Of a stretch of 34,056 nucleotides of DNA, positions 1 to 7,365 are shown in pieces. How positions within the stretch are numbered: position 1 is the stretch's first letter; the number at the start of each line of letters is the position of its first letter. This DNA comes from Mucilaginibacter flavidus (GTDB lineage Bacteria; Bacteroidota; Bacteroidia; Sphingobacteriales; Sphingobacteriaceae): NCBI RefSeq assembly GCF_024055575.1, contig NZ_JAMXOE010000039.1, positions 1 to 34,056 on the forward strand, given 5' to 3'. A model generated the notes under the pieces. That model searched no databases. It was given only the letters and a program-made list of their open reading frames with translations, and was not told the origin of the DNA. Made by a program: the position numbers and the translations under genes.

Positions 1-60
1 ACAAAAACATCCGCTCTCAGGAGCCTATCTGTACAACAACTTTACTCTCTTTCAAACCCT

Positions 61-105
61 AACTCAGAGGGGTCACTTTAGATTGGCGAAGAGGGGTCAA
101 TATCA
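61..105. mobile_element. Remnant of an insertion-sequence end, IS21-like
   Basis: The nonamer GAGGGGTCA occurs at 67-75 and again at 91-99, a 24-base period. Multiple short terminal repeats of this kind, with a GGGTCA core, are typical of IS21-family ends in Bacteroidota. The S41 peptidase reading frame becomes recognisable directly after the second copy, so this is probably where an element interrupted that gene. No istA or istB coding sequence is visible in the 60 bases to the left, so the family assignment is inference from the repeats alone. Confidence 0.42.
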
Positions 106-411
106 TTGGTATATCCACTGATCGGTAAGCAGACTTTTTCGTCAGCATTGATGAACGCGATTGATTTTAAGCGGAACACCAATGCTACGTTATTAGGGGA
201 GGCGACGAGTGGTACGGTGAACCATTATGGGGAGGTAAGGGGTTTCAGGTTGCCGCACACGAAGATCGTGATCGGCTATTCTACCCGGTATTGGGAAAAC
301 TGGAAGGGGCATAACGGCCCGCTGATGCCGGATGTCGCGATTACTTATTCGGTCAAAAACTTCGGGCAAGGGGTTGATGAGGCTTTGGTTTATGCGGAGA
401 AAGCACGTTAG
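106..411 (+). pseudogene. C-terminal fragment of an S41-family peptidase
   Basis: This 101-codon frame resembles the end of the S41 (C-terminal processing / tricorn-like) peptidase domain: VYPLIGKQTFSSA with the serine region, then LLGEATSGT, a short LP segment, and the closing MPDVAITYS stretch followed by a GVDEAL helix. In the family these elements end a protein of several hundred residues. Here the frame has a TAG stop at 79-81 and the first codon at 106 is TTG, so the N-terminus, signal peptide and substrate-binding parts are missing. The upstream DNA looks like an insertion-sequence end. I read it as a broken, probably inactive gene. Confidence 0.6.
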
Positions 412-585
412 GTTTTGGTGTATATTTTAAATTATGGTAGCCATTTCAGACGGCAGGAGTCTTTGCGATTAAATGTTATCGGTCTTAATCTTTTTCCAAA
501 TGGACGCTAAAAAGCTTTTTACTAAGTTGATGACGGCTCCATGCGGCCGGGTTGTACAGAAATTTTTAAAGGTGCCTTTATCTTA

Positions 586-1415
586 TCAAGGCAACTTAGT
601 GCGTTTTGCCGGATCGAATTTGAAGGTGCTTTTTTTCTTTTTATGGTTACCCATTCTGCCCCAGGTGTATTCGATGAACGGTTCACGGTCATGACGAAAA
701 TGGCAATATAAACTTGGGTAGCCATGATAACCGTCCGTTTCAGGATCATAGGTCACCATCTCATCGAATGCGATCTTCATGAAAGAATGAAAATGTTCAT
801 GACGGTAATCAGGGTTGTTTTTTCTCGGGTCGTTATCGCCATCCAGCAAGTCCCATCGAAGATCTTTATCAAAAAGTATTTCGCGTCCATAGCCGATAAA
901 TTCCAATCCATATTCGTAAAAATCCCACAGTTCCAAACGGAACCAGGCAGGATGGTCAGTATCGAGTTCAGGATATTTGCGGTCTTCAACGGAGCGTACC
1001 ATTAACCGGCCGTAGATAAATTTATAATGAGGCTCATAGTATATCACATCGAACAAGTCATGCAAATCTTTTTTGACCAGTTCCTTTTCTATCTTCTTTT
1101 TTATCGCCTGACTTCTTTTAAAAGTTGCCGCAGCGTCGTTTTGCTTTAATTTTGGCGGATTATTTTCCCTGGAAACCAATAGGGCCAGTTCATGCAACCG
1201 ACCCGATGGCATAAGCGTCACTTGTTTAAGAAGATCCTGGAAATCCAAAACCTGGCCGGCGGGATCAAATGGAAAACCGTTGCTCTCTATCTTCGGGTAG
1301 CGCGTTTGCTTGCGACCGAGTATCAAAACGAATAGCTGGTCGTAGTTTTGGTGCAGGCCGTTAGCTACAAATGTTTCAACGGTTTGTTTAACCTTTTGAA
1401 TGTTTTGTTCTGAGG
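586..1415 (-). pseudogene. SMEK-domain-like protein, N-terminally truncated
   Basis: The open frame runs to 1473, but residues before roughly 1415 are out-of-frame integrase sequence. From about SSEQNIQKVKQTVETF onward the protein resembles the second half of the SMEK domain (ETFVANGLHQNYDQLFVLIL, then ILGRKQ), a domain found in Bacteroidota proteins often near defence or mobile loci. The usual start of that domain, with its 'aIDLgd...aiQVT' part, is absent. The C-terminal half is charged and aromatic (YYEPHYKFIYGRL, YHGYPSLYCHFRHD) and I do not recognise it. The gene appears to have lost its 5' end when it was joined to the integrase. Domain naming is from memory of family sequence patterns; function of the intact protein is unknown to me. 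Confidence 0.5.
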
Positions 1416-1930
1416 AACGTATCGTAATTTTTAATGAATGGCTGATCAACTTTCCGAATGCTGATATCCTCAAGTCCGTATTTAACTTCCAAAAACTCCG
1501 TCATGTGTTTTAGCGAACTTTTGAAAGTCCTGAGTGTGTTATCTGAAAAGCCATTACCAATCAGGCTTTCCATTTCAGTGTTATGCTCCCTAAAGATTTC
1601 CAGCAACTTTCTTGATTGGGCATTAATACCTAAATAGGCATCCTTTATATTCCTGGCGGTTATCTCGTCGCCGGTCGCAATCATGCCGGTATGAACATCT
1701 TTTATTTTAGATTGAATGGTGTCCAGGTGATGATTTAGTTGCCTCGCCAGCTCCATAGTGCCTTTCGCACGCCTTTTTTCGAGATCCCAAAATGCAGGAT
1801 CAATATCCCTACCGACAGCAATCTCAGATCGCTGACAGTCAATGGTAATTCTTAAATAAACAGGAACAGGGCCTGATTTATAACGTTTTGGTTCTTTTAG
1901 GTAGAAGAACAAATTGAAATTAGTACTCAT
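1388..1930 (-). pseudogene. Tyrosine recombinase (integrase), catalytic domain lost
   Basis: 180 codons with the layout of a Bacteroidota tyrosine integrase: an arm-type DNA-binding domain at about residues 1-90 (NLFFYLKEP, PVPVYLRIT, AVGRDIDPAFWD) and a SAM-like core-binding domain at about 105-175 (SDNTLRTFKSSLKHMTEFL, LEDISIRKVDQPFIKNYDTFL). Family members continue with a catalytic domain carrying R-H-R-Y; here the frame stops just after LRTKH, so no catalytic residue is present. It lies about 250 bases from the 3' end of a tRNA-Arg and reads away from it, the classic arrangement for an island inserted at a tRNA gene. The truncated protein could still bind DNA but cannot recombine it. Confidence 0.72.
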
Positions 1931-1951
1931 AATATTACTTTTTAACGGTTA

Positions 1952-1959
1952 CAAAACTA
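1952..1959 (-). promoter_or_regulatory. -7 box of the integrase promoter
   Basis: On the minus strand this reads TAGTTTTG, a full match to the Bacteroidota -7 consensus TAnnTTTG. It lies about 22 bases before the integrase ATG at 1930. A TTTG at 1975-1978 could serve as a -33 box, although the 15-base spacer is shorter than usual. Confidence 0.45.
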
Positions 1960-1975
1960 TGTTTGCAACCCTCTC

Positions 1976-2010
1976 AAATAAAGATGTTTCACTATAGAAC
2001 ATCTTTATTT
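1976..2010. repeat. 13-bp perfect inverted repeat upstream of the integrase
   Basis: AAATAAAGATGTT at 1976-1988 pairs perfectly with AACATCTTTATTT at 1998-2010, with a 9-base loop. It sits just upstream of the integrase promoter and between that gene and the tRNA. It could be an operator, an integrase arm site or a symmetrical terminator; the sequence does not decide between these. Confidence 0.6.
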
Positions 2011-2123
2011 ACAGTAACTTATGACGATTCTGGTGAGTACATTTGAATTTTTGAAAAGTACTCCCTTTTTACTCACCTTTTATATAGGAAAAAGTGGCTT
2101 TTTAGGGTATTTTTCAAAAAAAC

Positions 2124-2156
2124 AAAAGCCTGCAATCATTTGATTTGCAGGCTTTT
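2124..2156 (-). terminator. Rho-independent terminator of the tRNA-Arg transcript
   Basis: A 12-bp stem (AAAAGCCTGCAA at 2124-2135, TTGCAGGCTTTT at 2145-2156) with a 9-base loop. On the minus strand it is followed by a T-rich run, and it begins 25 bases after the 3' end of the tRNA. Confidence 0.8.
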
Positions 2157-2180
2157 AGCTATTTTCACTACTTTTATCTG

Positions 2181-2252
2181 TGGTCCCGACGAGAATCGAA
2201 CTCATATCTAGAGTTTAGGAAACTCCTATTCTATCCGTTGAACTACGGGACC
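2181..2252 (-). tRNA. tRNA-Arg (anticodon CCT)
   Basis: Reading the minus strand, the acceptor stem GGTCCCG pairs with CGGGACC, followed by discriminator A. The D stem is GTTC/GAAT. The anticodon arm GGAGT-TTCCTAA-ACTCT has one G-U pair and anticodon CCT (arginine, AGG codons). The variable loop is four bases, and the T arm ATGAG-TTCGATT-CTCGT has a seven-base loop. CCA is not encoded. The gene is 72 bases long with all four arms intact. A hairpin terminator follows. The integrase remnant on its 3' side suggests this gene served as an integration target. Confidence 0.93.
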
Positions 2253-2323
2253 TGTTTTTATTTCGGAATTCGGATGGTCGATTTCGGATCTACCTTTTCG
2301 CTTCCTGAATTTGTGCAAAGGTG

Positions 2324-2332
2324 CAAATTATA
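2324..2332 (-). promoter_or_regulatory. Possible promoter of tRNA-Arg
   Basis: On the minus strand this reads TATAATTTG, close to TAnnTTTG but with a three-base spacer. It lies about 70 bases before the tRNA 5' end. No clear -33 box is seen, so this is a weak call. Confidence 0.25.
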
Positions 2333-2374
2333 GATGATTTGTCAAAACCCTTTGTTCCTCATTCACACACTCAC

Positions 2375-4444
2375 TCATCGTATCACCGACCCATTATGCA
2401 TTTCCCCGCCCGGCACAACAAAACTCAGCTTGCCATCCGCGCTCTCAGCCATTAATATCATCCCTTGCGACAGGATCCCTTTGATCTCCCTGGGTTCCAG
2501 GTTTACCAGCACGCTTACCTTTTGGCCTATTATGGCTTCCGGTTCAAAATATTCGGCAATGCCGGATACAATGGTGCGGGTATCAAGCCCTGTATCGATG
2601 CTTAACTTCAGCAGTTTTTTTGTTTTGGCTACCTTTTCTGCGGTTACAATAGTCCCTGTGCGGATATCCATTGTAGCGAACGATTCATAGTTAATATTTT
2701 CCTTTGCAGGTACAATTGCCGGTTGTGTTGGTGCTGTCGCAGCTTTTTTATCTGCAAGTTTTTGCAACTGTTTTTCTATCACTTCGTCCTCTACCTTTTC
2801 AAAAAGTATAACCGGCTTATTTAGCTGATGGCCGCTTGCAAAAGCCATTTCAGCGTCCATTGCTATTGCACTAAATGGAATGTTTAGCATGTCCACCATC
2901 TTCCTTACCGTAGCGGGTAAAAACGGCTGTAAACAGGCCGCCAAATGTCCCATTAGTACCAAACCATTGTGCAAAGCCTCCTTAGCCTGCGCCGGATCTG
3001 TTTTTATCTTCTTCCATGGTTCCTGCTCGGTTAAATAACCGTTACCCAAACGAGCCATATTCATTACACTTTGCAATGCTGCCCTGAACCTGTATGCTTC
3101 AAGATTTACCTGTATTTCGTCGTACAGCCTTCCGATCTCCGTATTGACACTTTTGTCCGTTAGTACTATTTTACCGGTTTCATGTTCTACTTTTCCATCG
3201 TAGTATTTGTGCATCAATACCATTATACGGTTAACATAGTTGCCTAAAATATCTGCCAACTCATTATTAACCCGGGCCTGGTAATCTTTCCAGGTAAATT
3301 CGCTGTCGCTGGTTTCGGGCAGTATCGAGGTTAGCACATAACGCAACTCGTCCTGTTTGCCGGGGAACTCTTCCAAATACTCATGCAGCCAAACCGCATG
3401 GTTGCGCGAAGTAGAAAGCTTATCACCCTCTAAATTTAAAAACTCGTTAGCCGGCACATTTTGCGGTAAAATATATTCGCCATGCGCATGCAGTATCGAT
3501 GGGAAAATAATACAGTGGAATACAATGTTATCCTTGCCTATAAAATGTAGCAGGCAAGCTTCGTCAGCCTCATTCTCCTGTTTTTTCCAGTATAATTTCC
3601 AGTCTTTGCCGTTATCTATAGCCCATTGTTTGGTTGCAGATATGTAGCCAATTGGCGCATCCATCCAAACATAAAGCTTTTTGCCTTTTGCTTCTTCCAG
3701 CGGTACATCAATACCCCAGTCGAGGTCGCGGGTCATGGAGCGGGGCTGCAAGCCCGATTTGAGCCACGATTTACATTGCCCAAACACATTAACTTTCCAT
3801 TCGCCCTCCTTGGTGTCAATCCATTGCTCCAACCATGGCTGATACTTATCGAGCGGTAAAAACCAGTGCTTGGTAAGTTTTAATATTGGCGGCTTACCGC
3901 TTAGGGTTGATATGGGGTTTATAAGATCTGTAGGATTTAGCGATGTGCCGCAATTTTCGCATTGGTCGCCGTATGCATTGGGGTTGCTGCAATTGGGGCA
4001 GGTGCCTATGATGTAGCGGTCGGCTAAAAATTGCTGGTAGTCCTCGTCAAAATACTGTTCTGAAAATTTCTCTATAAACTCATCCTTCTCATATAAATTC
4101 AGGAAAAACTCCTGCGAAAGATCGTGATGTATGGGTGATGAGGTGCGGTGATAAATATCAAACGATATCCCAAACTCCTCGAAGCTGGTTTTTATCTGGT
4201 GATGATATTTATCAATGATGGCCTGCGGGGTAGTGTCTTCCTTTTTGGCCTTTATGGTAATGGCAGCGCCATGCTCGTCGGAGCCACATATGTACACCAC
4301 ATCCTTTTTTTGAAGGCGCAGGTAGCGCACAAAGATATCGGCAGGCAAATATGCACCCGCCAGGTGGCCAATATGCAGCGGCCCATTGGCATAAGGCAGC
4401 GCCGAAGTAACTGTAAACCGTTTAAATTTATTCAATTGTGACAT
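2375..4444 (-). CDS. metG: Methionyl-tRNA synthetase
   Basis: A 689-residue class I aminoacyl-tRNA synthetase that charges tRNA-Met in the cytoplasm. Visible signatures are HIGH at residues 24-27, the CGSDEHG motif at 53-59, a zinc knuckle with Cys149/152 and Cys162/165, and the KMSKS equivalent as KLSTS at 342-346. From about residue 584 to the end is an EMAPII/Trbp111-like tRNA-binding OB fold (MDIRTGTIV, GILSQGMILMAES), the C-terminal dimerisation and tRNA-binding module of the long MetRS form. Length fits this class. The start is supported by a perfect TATCTTTG -7 box ending eight bases before the ATG codon, implying a very short leader. It is divergent from the LD-carboxypeptidase gene. 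Confidence 0.97.
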   Translation of the reverse strand: MSQLNKFKRFTVTSALPYANGPLHIGHLAGAYLPADIFVRYLRLQKKDVVYICGSDEHGAAITIKAKKEDTTPQAIIDKYHHQIKTSFEEFGISFDIYHRTSSPIHHDLSQEFFLNLYEKDEFIEKFSEQYFDEDYQQFLADRYIIGTCPNCSNPNAYGDQCENCGTSLNPTDLINPISTLSGKPPILKLTKHWFLPLDKYQPWLEQWIDTKEGEWKVNVFGQCKSWLKSGLQPRSMTRDLDWGIDVPLEEAKGKKLYVWMDAPIGYISATKQWAIDNGKDWKLYWKKQENEADEACLLHFIGKDNIVFHCIIFPSILHAHGEYILPQNVPANEFLNLEGDKLSTSRNHAVWLHEYLEEFPGKQDELRYVLTSILPETSDSEFTWKDYQARVNNELADILGNYVNRIMVLMHKYYDGKVEHETGKIVLTDKSVNTEIGRLYDEIQVNLEAYRFRAALQSVMNMARLGNGYLTEQEPWKKIKTDPAQAKEALHNGLVLMGHLAACLQPFLPATVRKMVDMLNIPFSAIAMDAEMAFASGHQLNKPVILFEKVEDEVIEKQLQKLADKKAATAPTQPAIVPAKENINYESFATMDIRTGTIVTAEKVAKTKKLLKLSIDTGLDTRTIVSGIAEYFEPEAIIGQKVSVLVNLEPREIKGILSQGMILMAESADGKLSFVVPGGEMHNGSVIR

Positions 4445-4451
4445 TATGGGG

Positions 4452-4459
4452 CAAAGATA
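4452..4459 (-). promoter_or_regulatory. -7 box of the metG promoter
   Basis: Minus strand TATCTTTG, a perfect TAnnTTTG match, with only seven bases between it and the metG ATG. Transcription starting at the usual distance would give an mRNA with almost no 5' leader. No convincing -33 box was found. Confidence 0.5.
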
Positions 4460-4563
4460 CCGTTTTAGTCTGGAAAGTCGGAAAAGTCCGAAGACAAAAA
4501 GGGGTTAGAAGCACCGAAGCCAGAAAGTTTTTAGATTTTACGTACCTTGCCGGCAGCGATTTT

Positions 4564-5514
4564 ATGATGGATACAACTGTAACTTCTTCCGGACTTTCGG
4601 ACTTTCGGACTCCCGGACTCCCGCCATACTTAAAGGCCGGCGATAAAATTGCCATCACCTGCCCGGCAAAAAAACTGCCTAACCCGATGACCGATGCTAT
4701 CAATCTGCTGCAATCATGGGGATTGGAAGTGGTACTTGGTGATACTGTCAACGCTTCCTGGCACCAGTTTGCTGGCGATGATGCATTCAGGGCAAAGGAT
4801 TTTCAGCGTTTTATTGATGACGATAGCATAAAGGCCATCATTGCAGCCCGCGGCGGTTATGGAACGGTTAGGATGATTGATATGGTTGATTTTAGCCTCT
4901 TTGCCATACACCCCAAATGGGTGGTCGGGTTTAGCGATATCACGTTGCTGCACGCCCATTTGTTTGCCAATTTTAATGCGGCCAGCATCCACGGACAAAT
5001 GCCCATGACCATTCCCGATGCTTCCAAACGTTCATTAGATACGTTACGAAAGGCGCTATTCGGCGAAGCAATAAGCTACCAACTTCAACCACATGCTTTA
5101 AACCGGAACGGCGAGGGCGAGGGATTGCTGATAGGCGGGAATTTATCGCTGCTGCTTTCGTTATCCGGCTCCGTTTCAGACATTGATTATACGGGCAAAA
5201 TATTATTTATCGAAGACGTAAGCGAATATCTGTACAGCATCGACCGTATGCTGCGCGCCCTTAAACGGGCGGGCAAGCTGGCGAAGCTAAACGGCCTCAT
5301 TGTAGGCGGCTTTACCGATGTGAAGGATAACGACATCCCCTTTGGGCAAACGGTGCCCGAAATTGTAATGGAAGTGGTAAAAGACTACGATTACCCGGTA
5401 TGCTTCGATTTTCCGGCAGGGCATGTGCCTGATAACTGCAGCCTGGTGTTAGGCAAAAAAATGGCACTTTCGGTTACCGGGGCAGGCGTTAATATTTCTT
5501 ATCCTAAGACGTAA
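4564..5514 (+). CDS. LD-carboxypeptidase, peptidase family S66
   Basis: A cytoplasmic serine peptidase that trims the terminal D-Ala from murein tetrapeptides during cell-wall recycling (LdcA role). With the start at 4564 it has 316 residues, normal for the family. The nucleophile Ser124 is in GFSD, Glu217 in LFIEDV and His287 in AGHVPDN, giving the Ser-Glu-His triad; ARGGYG precedes the nucleophile. The frame is open upstream to a GTG at 4438, but that part overlaps the metG promoter and reads as non-coding, so ATG 4564 (or ATG 4567) is chosen. Codons 10-20 are built of four 8-bp repeats and have no counterpart in the family; the conserved protein begins at LPPYLKAGDKIAI. Confidence 0.9.
   Translation: MMDTTVTSSGLSDFRTPGLPPYLKAGDKIAITCPAKKLPNPMTDAINLLQSWGLEVVLGDTVNASWHQFAGDDAFRAKDFQRFIDDDSIKAIIAARGGYGTVRMIDMVDFSLFAIHPKWVVGFSDITLLHAHLFANFNAASIHGQMPMTIPDASKRSLDTLRKALFGEAISYQLQPHALNRNGEGEGLLIGGNLSLLLSLSGSVSDIDYTGKILFIEDVSEYLYSIDRMLRALKRAGKLAKLNGLIVGGFTDVKDNDIPFGQTVPEIVMEVVKDYDYPVCFDFPAGHVPDNCSLVLGKKMALSVTGAGVNISYPKT
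4591..4622 (+). repeat. Octanucleotide tandem repeat in the 5' end of the S66 gene
   Basis: Four direct 8-base units: GGACTTTC twice (4591-4606), then GGACTCCC twice (4607-4622). Related GGAAAGTCGG/AAGTCCG sequence lies at 4472-4487 in the opposite sense. Eight is not a multiple of three, so gain or loss of a unit would shift the frame between the ATG at 4564 and the conserved domain. Confidence 0.85.
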
Positions 5515-5520
5515 AATTGG

Positions 5521-5549
5521 TTGTAAATATTTGCGTTTTTATATGTTTG
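5521..5549 (+). promoter_or_regulatory. Promoter of the DoxX gene
   Basis: TTG at 5521-5523, 18 bases, then TATGTTTG at 5542-5549, a full Bacteroidota -33/-7 pair. The predicted leader to ATG 5607 is about 50 bases. Confidence 0.5.
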
Positions 5550-5606
5550 CAAAAAAAGCCACTAATACCTTTCGAAACTAATCTCCAATCAACTAATCAC
5601 TAACCA

Positions 5607-6011
5607 ATGGCACTATTCAGCAAATTAGCAAAATACAAAGATTTCGGCCTGCTTGTTATCAGGCTTGGCCTTGGCCTTATGTTTATCTGGCACGGGTACC
5701 CGAAACTTATGGGTGGACCCAAAATGTGGAAAGAGCTTGGCGGCGCTATGGGCTATGTCGGCATCCACTTCCTGCCCATTGTTTGGGGGCTTGCAGCAGC
5801 ATTAACTGAAACCATTGGTGGCGTACTGCTAATTTTAGGCCTCGCCTTCAGGCCAGTTTGCCTGGTGCTTGTTATTAACCTTTGTGTAGCTATCGCTATG
5901 CACCTGCACAGTGGTGGACTGGACGACGCAGCACACGCCATTGAGGACGCTGTTACGTTTACCGGGTTGTTTTTTATAGGACCGGGGAAGTATAGTGTTG
6001 ATAAACGATAA
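5607..6011 (+). CDS. DoxX family membrane protein
   Basis: 134 residues with four predicted membrane segments: LLVIRLGLGLMFIW at about 15-28, the stretch near 50-75, GGVLLILGLAFRPVCLVLVI at about 71-90 and a last one near 115-128. The FIWHGYPKLMGG motif after the first helix and the E-T-hydrophobic pattern of helix 2-3 are characteristic of DoxX/TQO-small-subunit-like proteins. The family is widespread and mostly of uncertain function; links to thiosulfate oxidation or redox stress are known for some members only. It has its own promoter and a hairpin terminator directly downstream, so it is probably monocistronic. Confidence 0.88.
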   Translation: MALFSKLAKYKDFGLLVIRLGLGLMFIWHGYPKLMGGPKMWKELGGAMGYVGIHFLPIVWGLAAALTETIGGVLLILGLAFRPVCLVLVINLCVAIAMHLHSGGLDDAAHAIEDAVTFTGLFFIGPGKYSVDKR

Positions 6012-6030
6012 TTGAACTATTTTTCAATAA

Positions 6031-6056
6031 AGAAGCCGGACTTTTGCCCGGCTTCT
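6031..6056. terminator. Hairpin between convergent genes
   Basis: AGAAGCCGG at 6031-6039 pairs with CCGGCTTCT at 6048-6056 over an 8-base loop. It sits between the stop of the DoxX gene and the stop of the minus-strand gene ending at 6077, so it can serve both. T tracts are short on each side. Confidence 0.65.
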
Positions 6057-6076
6057 CTATTATATTTCAGAGCTGT

Positions 6077-7105
6077 TTATTTATTATTCAAGCTGTTACC
6101 TAAATCCTTTACATACTCCTCGTCAACATCCCGCGAGCCTTGCGCAGTAATAAAGGCATCGGCATCGCTACCCATCAGGTTTTTAAGCACGCTTTTTTTG
6201 AGGGATATTTTATGCGGTTTATTTTCGGCTGTGTTTACAAAGAAATAACGGTCTATATCCTGGTATTCATCATACCTGTGCCCCATTTCAAGCACACCAT
6301 CAGTGTGATAGTCGGCTTTGCTCAGTTTGGTATCAACTCTTTTATAGATGATGTATTTGGAGGTCTTGAGCAGAACTTCAACAAAAGGCTTGTTGTTTAT
6401 TTCGGGGGCATTTTCGTAAAGGTGGGCGTGTCCTTTTTTATCATATAGTGTGAAACTCTTTAGCTGGCTTGTTGACACTTTCGCCATTGATTTACCATCG
6501 TTGGTAAACAATATGTCGCCGCCAATTTTATCATAGTTATACATGTTGGCTTTTTCAACAACAAGTCCATCTTCTTTATTAATCCCACAACCAGGCACCC
6601 AATCTTCAAACAAATAGCGGCTTCCCCTGGTTGGCTCACCTACAAACCCAGCCTTTACTAAGGTAACGTCACTCCCGCCGGCGCCTCCTTCCCTTCCGGA
6701 TTGCGCTCTTGCAGCTACCGTTCCTGTGCCCGAAACTAATTGATCCCTGGCCCGCAGAAACTCCGAGTTGCTGCCCTGACCGCCCGACTTAAGCGATGCA
6801 ACATTACCATCATCACCCCCTTCGCTCAACACGATATTTACATCGGTTTTATTATCAAGTTTAAGCTGTACATCTTTATAATTACTGGCGCCCACCGAAA
6901 GTGTTGATGAGGGGTCGACTTTAATTTTAAACGCCCCTGTCGAATCGGCAAACGTTGCGTAATTATGTTGTGCATCCCTTACAAATGCATAAGGAATCGG
7001 CTGGCCCTTTTGATTATTTACCGTACCCTTTACCGTAACCGTTTGGCCGAGGGCAACTGTGCCCAAAACCAACAATAAACTTGTTGCTGTGATAATCGCT
7101 TTCAT
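6077..7105 (-). CDS. Secreted protein with carboxypeptidase-regulatory-like domain, paralogue 1
   Basis: 342 residues. A signal peptide ends near residue 20 (ALG|Q). Residues about 23-95 form a CarboxypepD-regulatory-like beta-sandwich (VKGTVNNQKGQPIPYAFVRD, then ADSTGAFKIKVDPSS), the small domain usually found at the N-terminus of TonB-dependent receptors, here without any barrel. A Gly/Ser/Arg-rich linker at about 105-150 leads to a C-terminal domain with RGSRYLF, NMYNYDK, LFTNDGKSM, HRYDEY and GSDADAFI..QGSRDVD. I do not recognise that domain. It is the last of three tandem paralogues; the linker is the longest of the three. Likely periplasmic or surface-associated; function unknown. Confidence 0.85.
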   Translation of the reverse strand: MKAIITATSLLLVLGTVALGQTVTVKGTVNNQKGQPIPYAFVRDAQHNYATFADSTGAFKIKVDPSSTLSVGASNYKDVQLKLDNKTDVNIVLSEGGDDGNVASLKSGGQGSNSEFLRARDQLVSGTGTVAARAQSGREGGAGGSDVTLVKAGFVGEPTRGSRYLFEDWVPGCGINKEDGLVVEKANMYNYDKIGGDILFTNDGKSMAKVSTSQLKSFTLYDKKGHAHLYENAPEINNKPFVEVLLKTSKYIIYKRVDTKLSKADYHTDGVLEMGHRYDEYQDIDRYFFVNTAENKPHKISLKKSVLKNLMGSDADAFITAQGSRDVDEEYVKDLGNSLNNK

Positions 7106-7275
7106 TTTTTTAATTTCTCTAAAAGATTAAATGATTTCCTGTCAGGGGCCTATAAGTTACCAAAAAAATACAATCAGTACAACAACCGGCTGGAGCTCAA
7201 TCGAAAAAACGGCAAACCACGTAATTTTTTTGTCACCCTTTGCACAACAGTGCTCAATCGCCACAAAATTGTTAC

Positions 7276-7308
7276 AAAAAAAGGCGATCTGTAAAAGACC
7301 GCCTTTTT
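7276..7308 (-). terminator. Terminator of paralogue 2
   Basis: The stem AAAAAAAGGCGATC at 7276-7289 pairs with GACCGCCTTTTT at 7297-7308, with one A-C mismatch. On the minus strand the stem runs into a T tract. It lies about 60 bases after the stop of the gene at 7366-8334, so paralogues 1 and 2 are probably separate transcripts. Confidence 0.7.
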
Positions 7309-7365
7309 ACCGCCAGACTACTTCCCTGGCTTACCTAAAGGTTATTGGGCTTTTTCACCCTAAAA

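Noticed and set aside
4438..4563. A 42-codon extension of the LD-carboxypeptidase from GTG 4438
   Set aside because: It covers the metG start codon and promoter, and the translated residues do not resemble the family.
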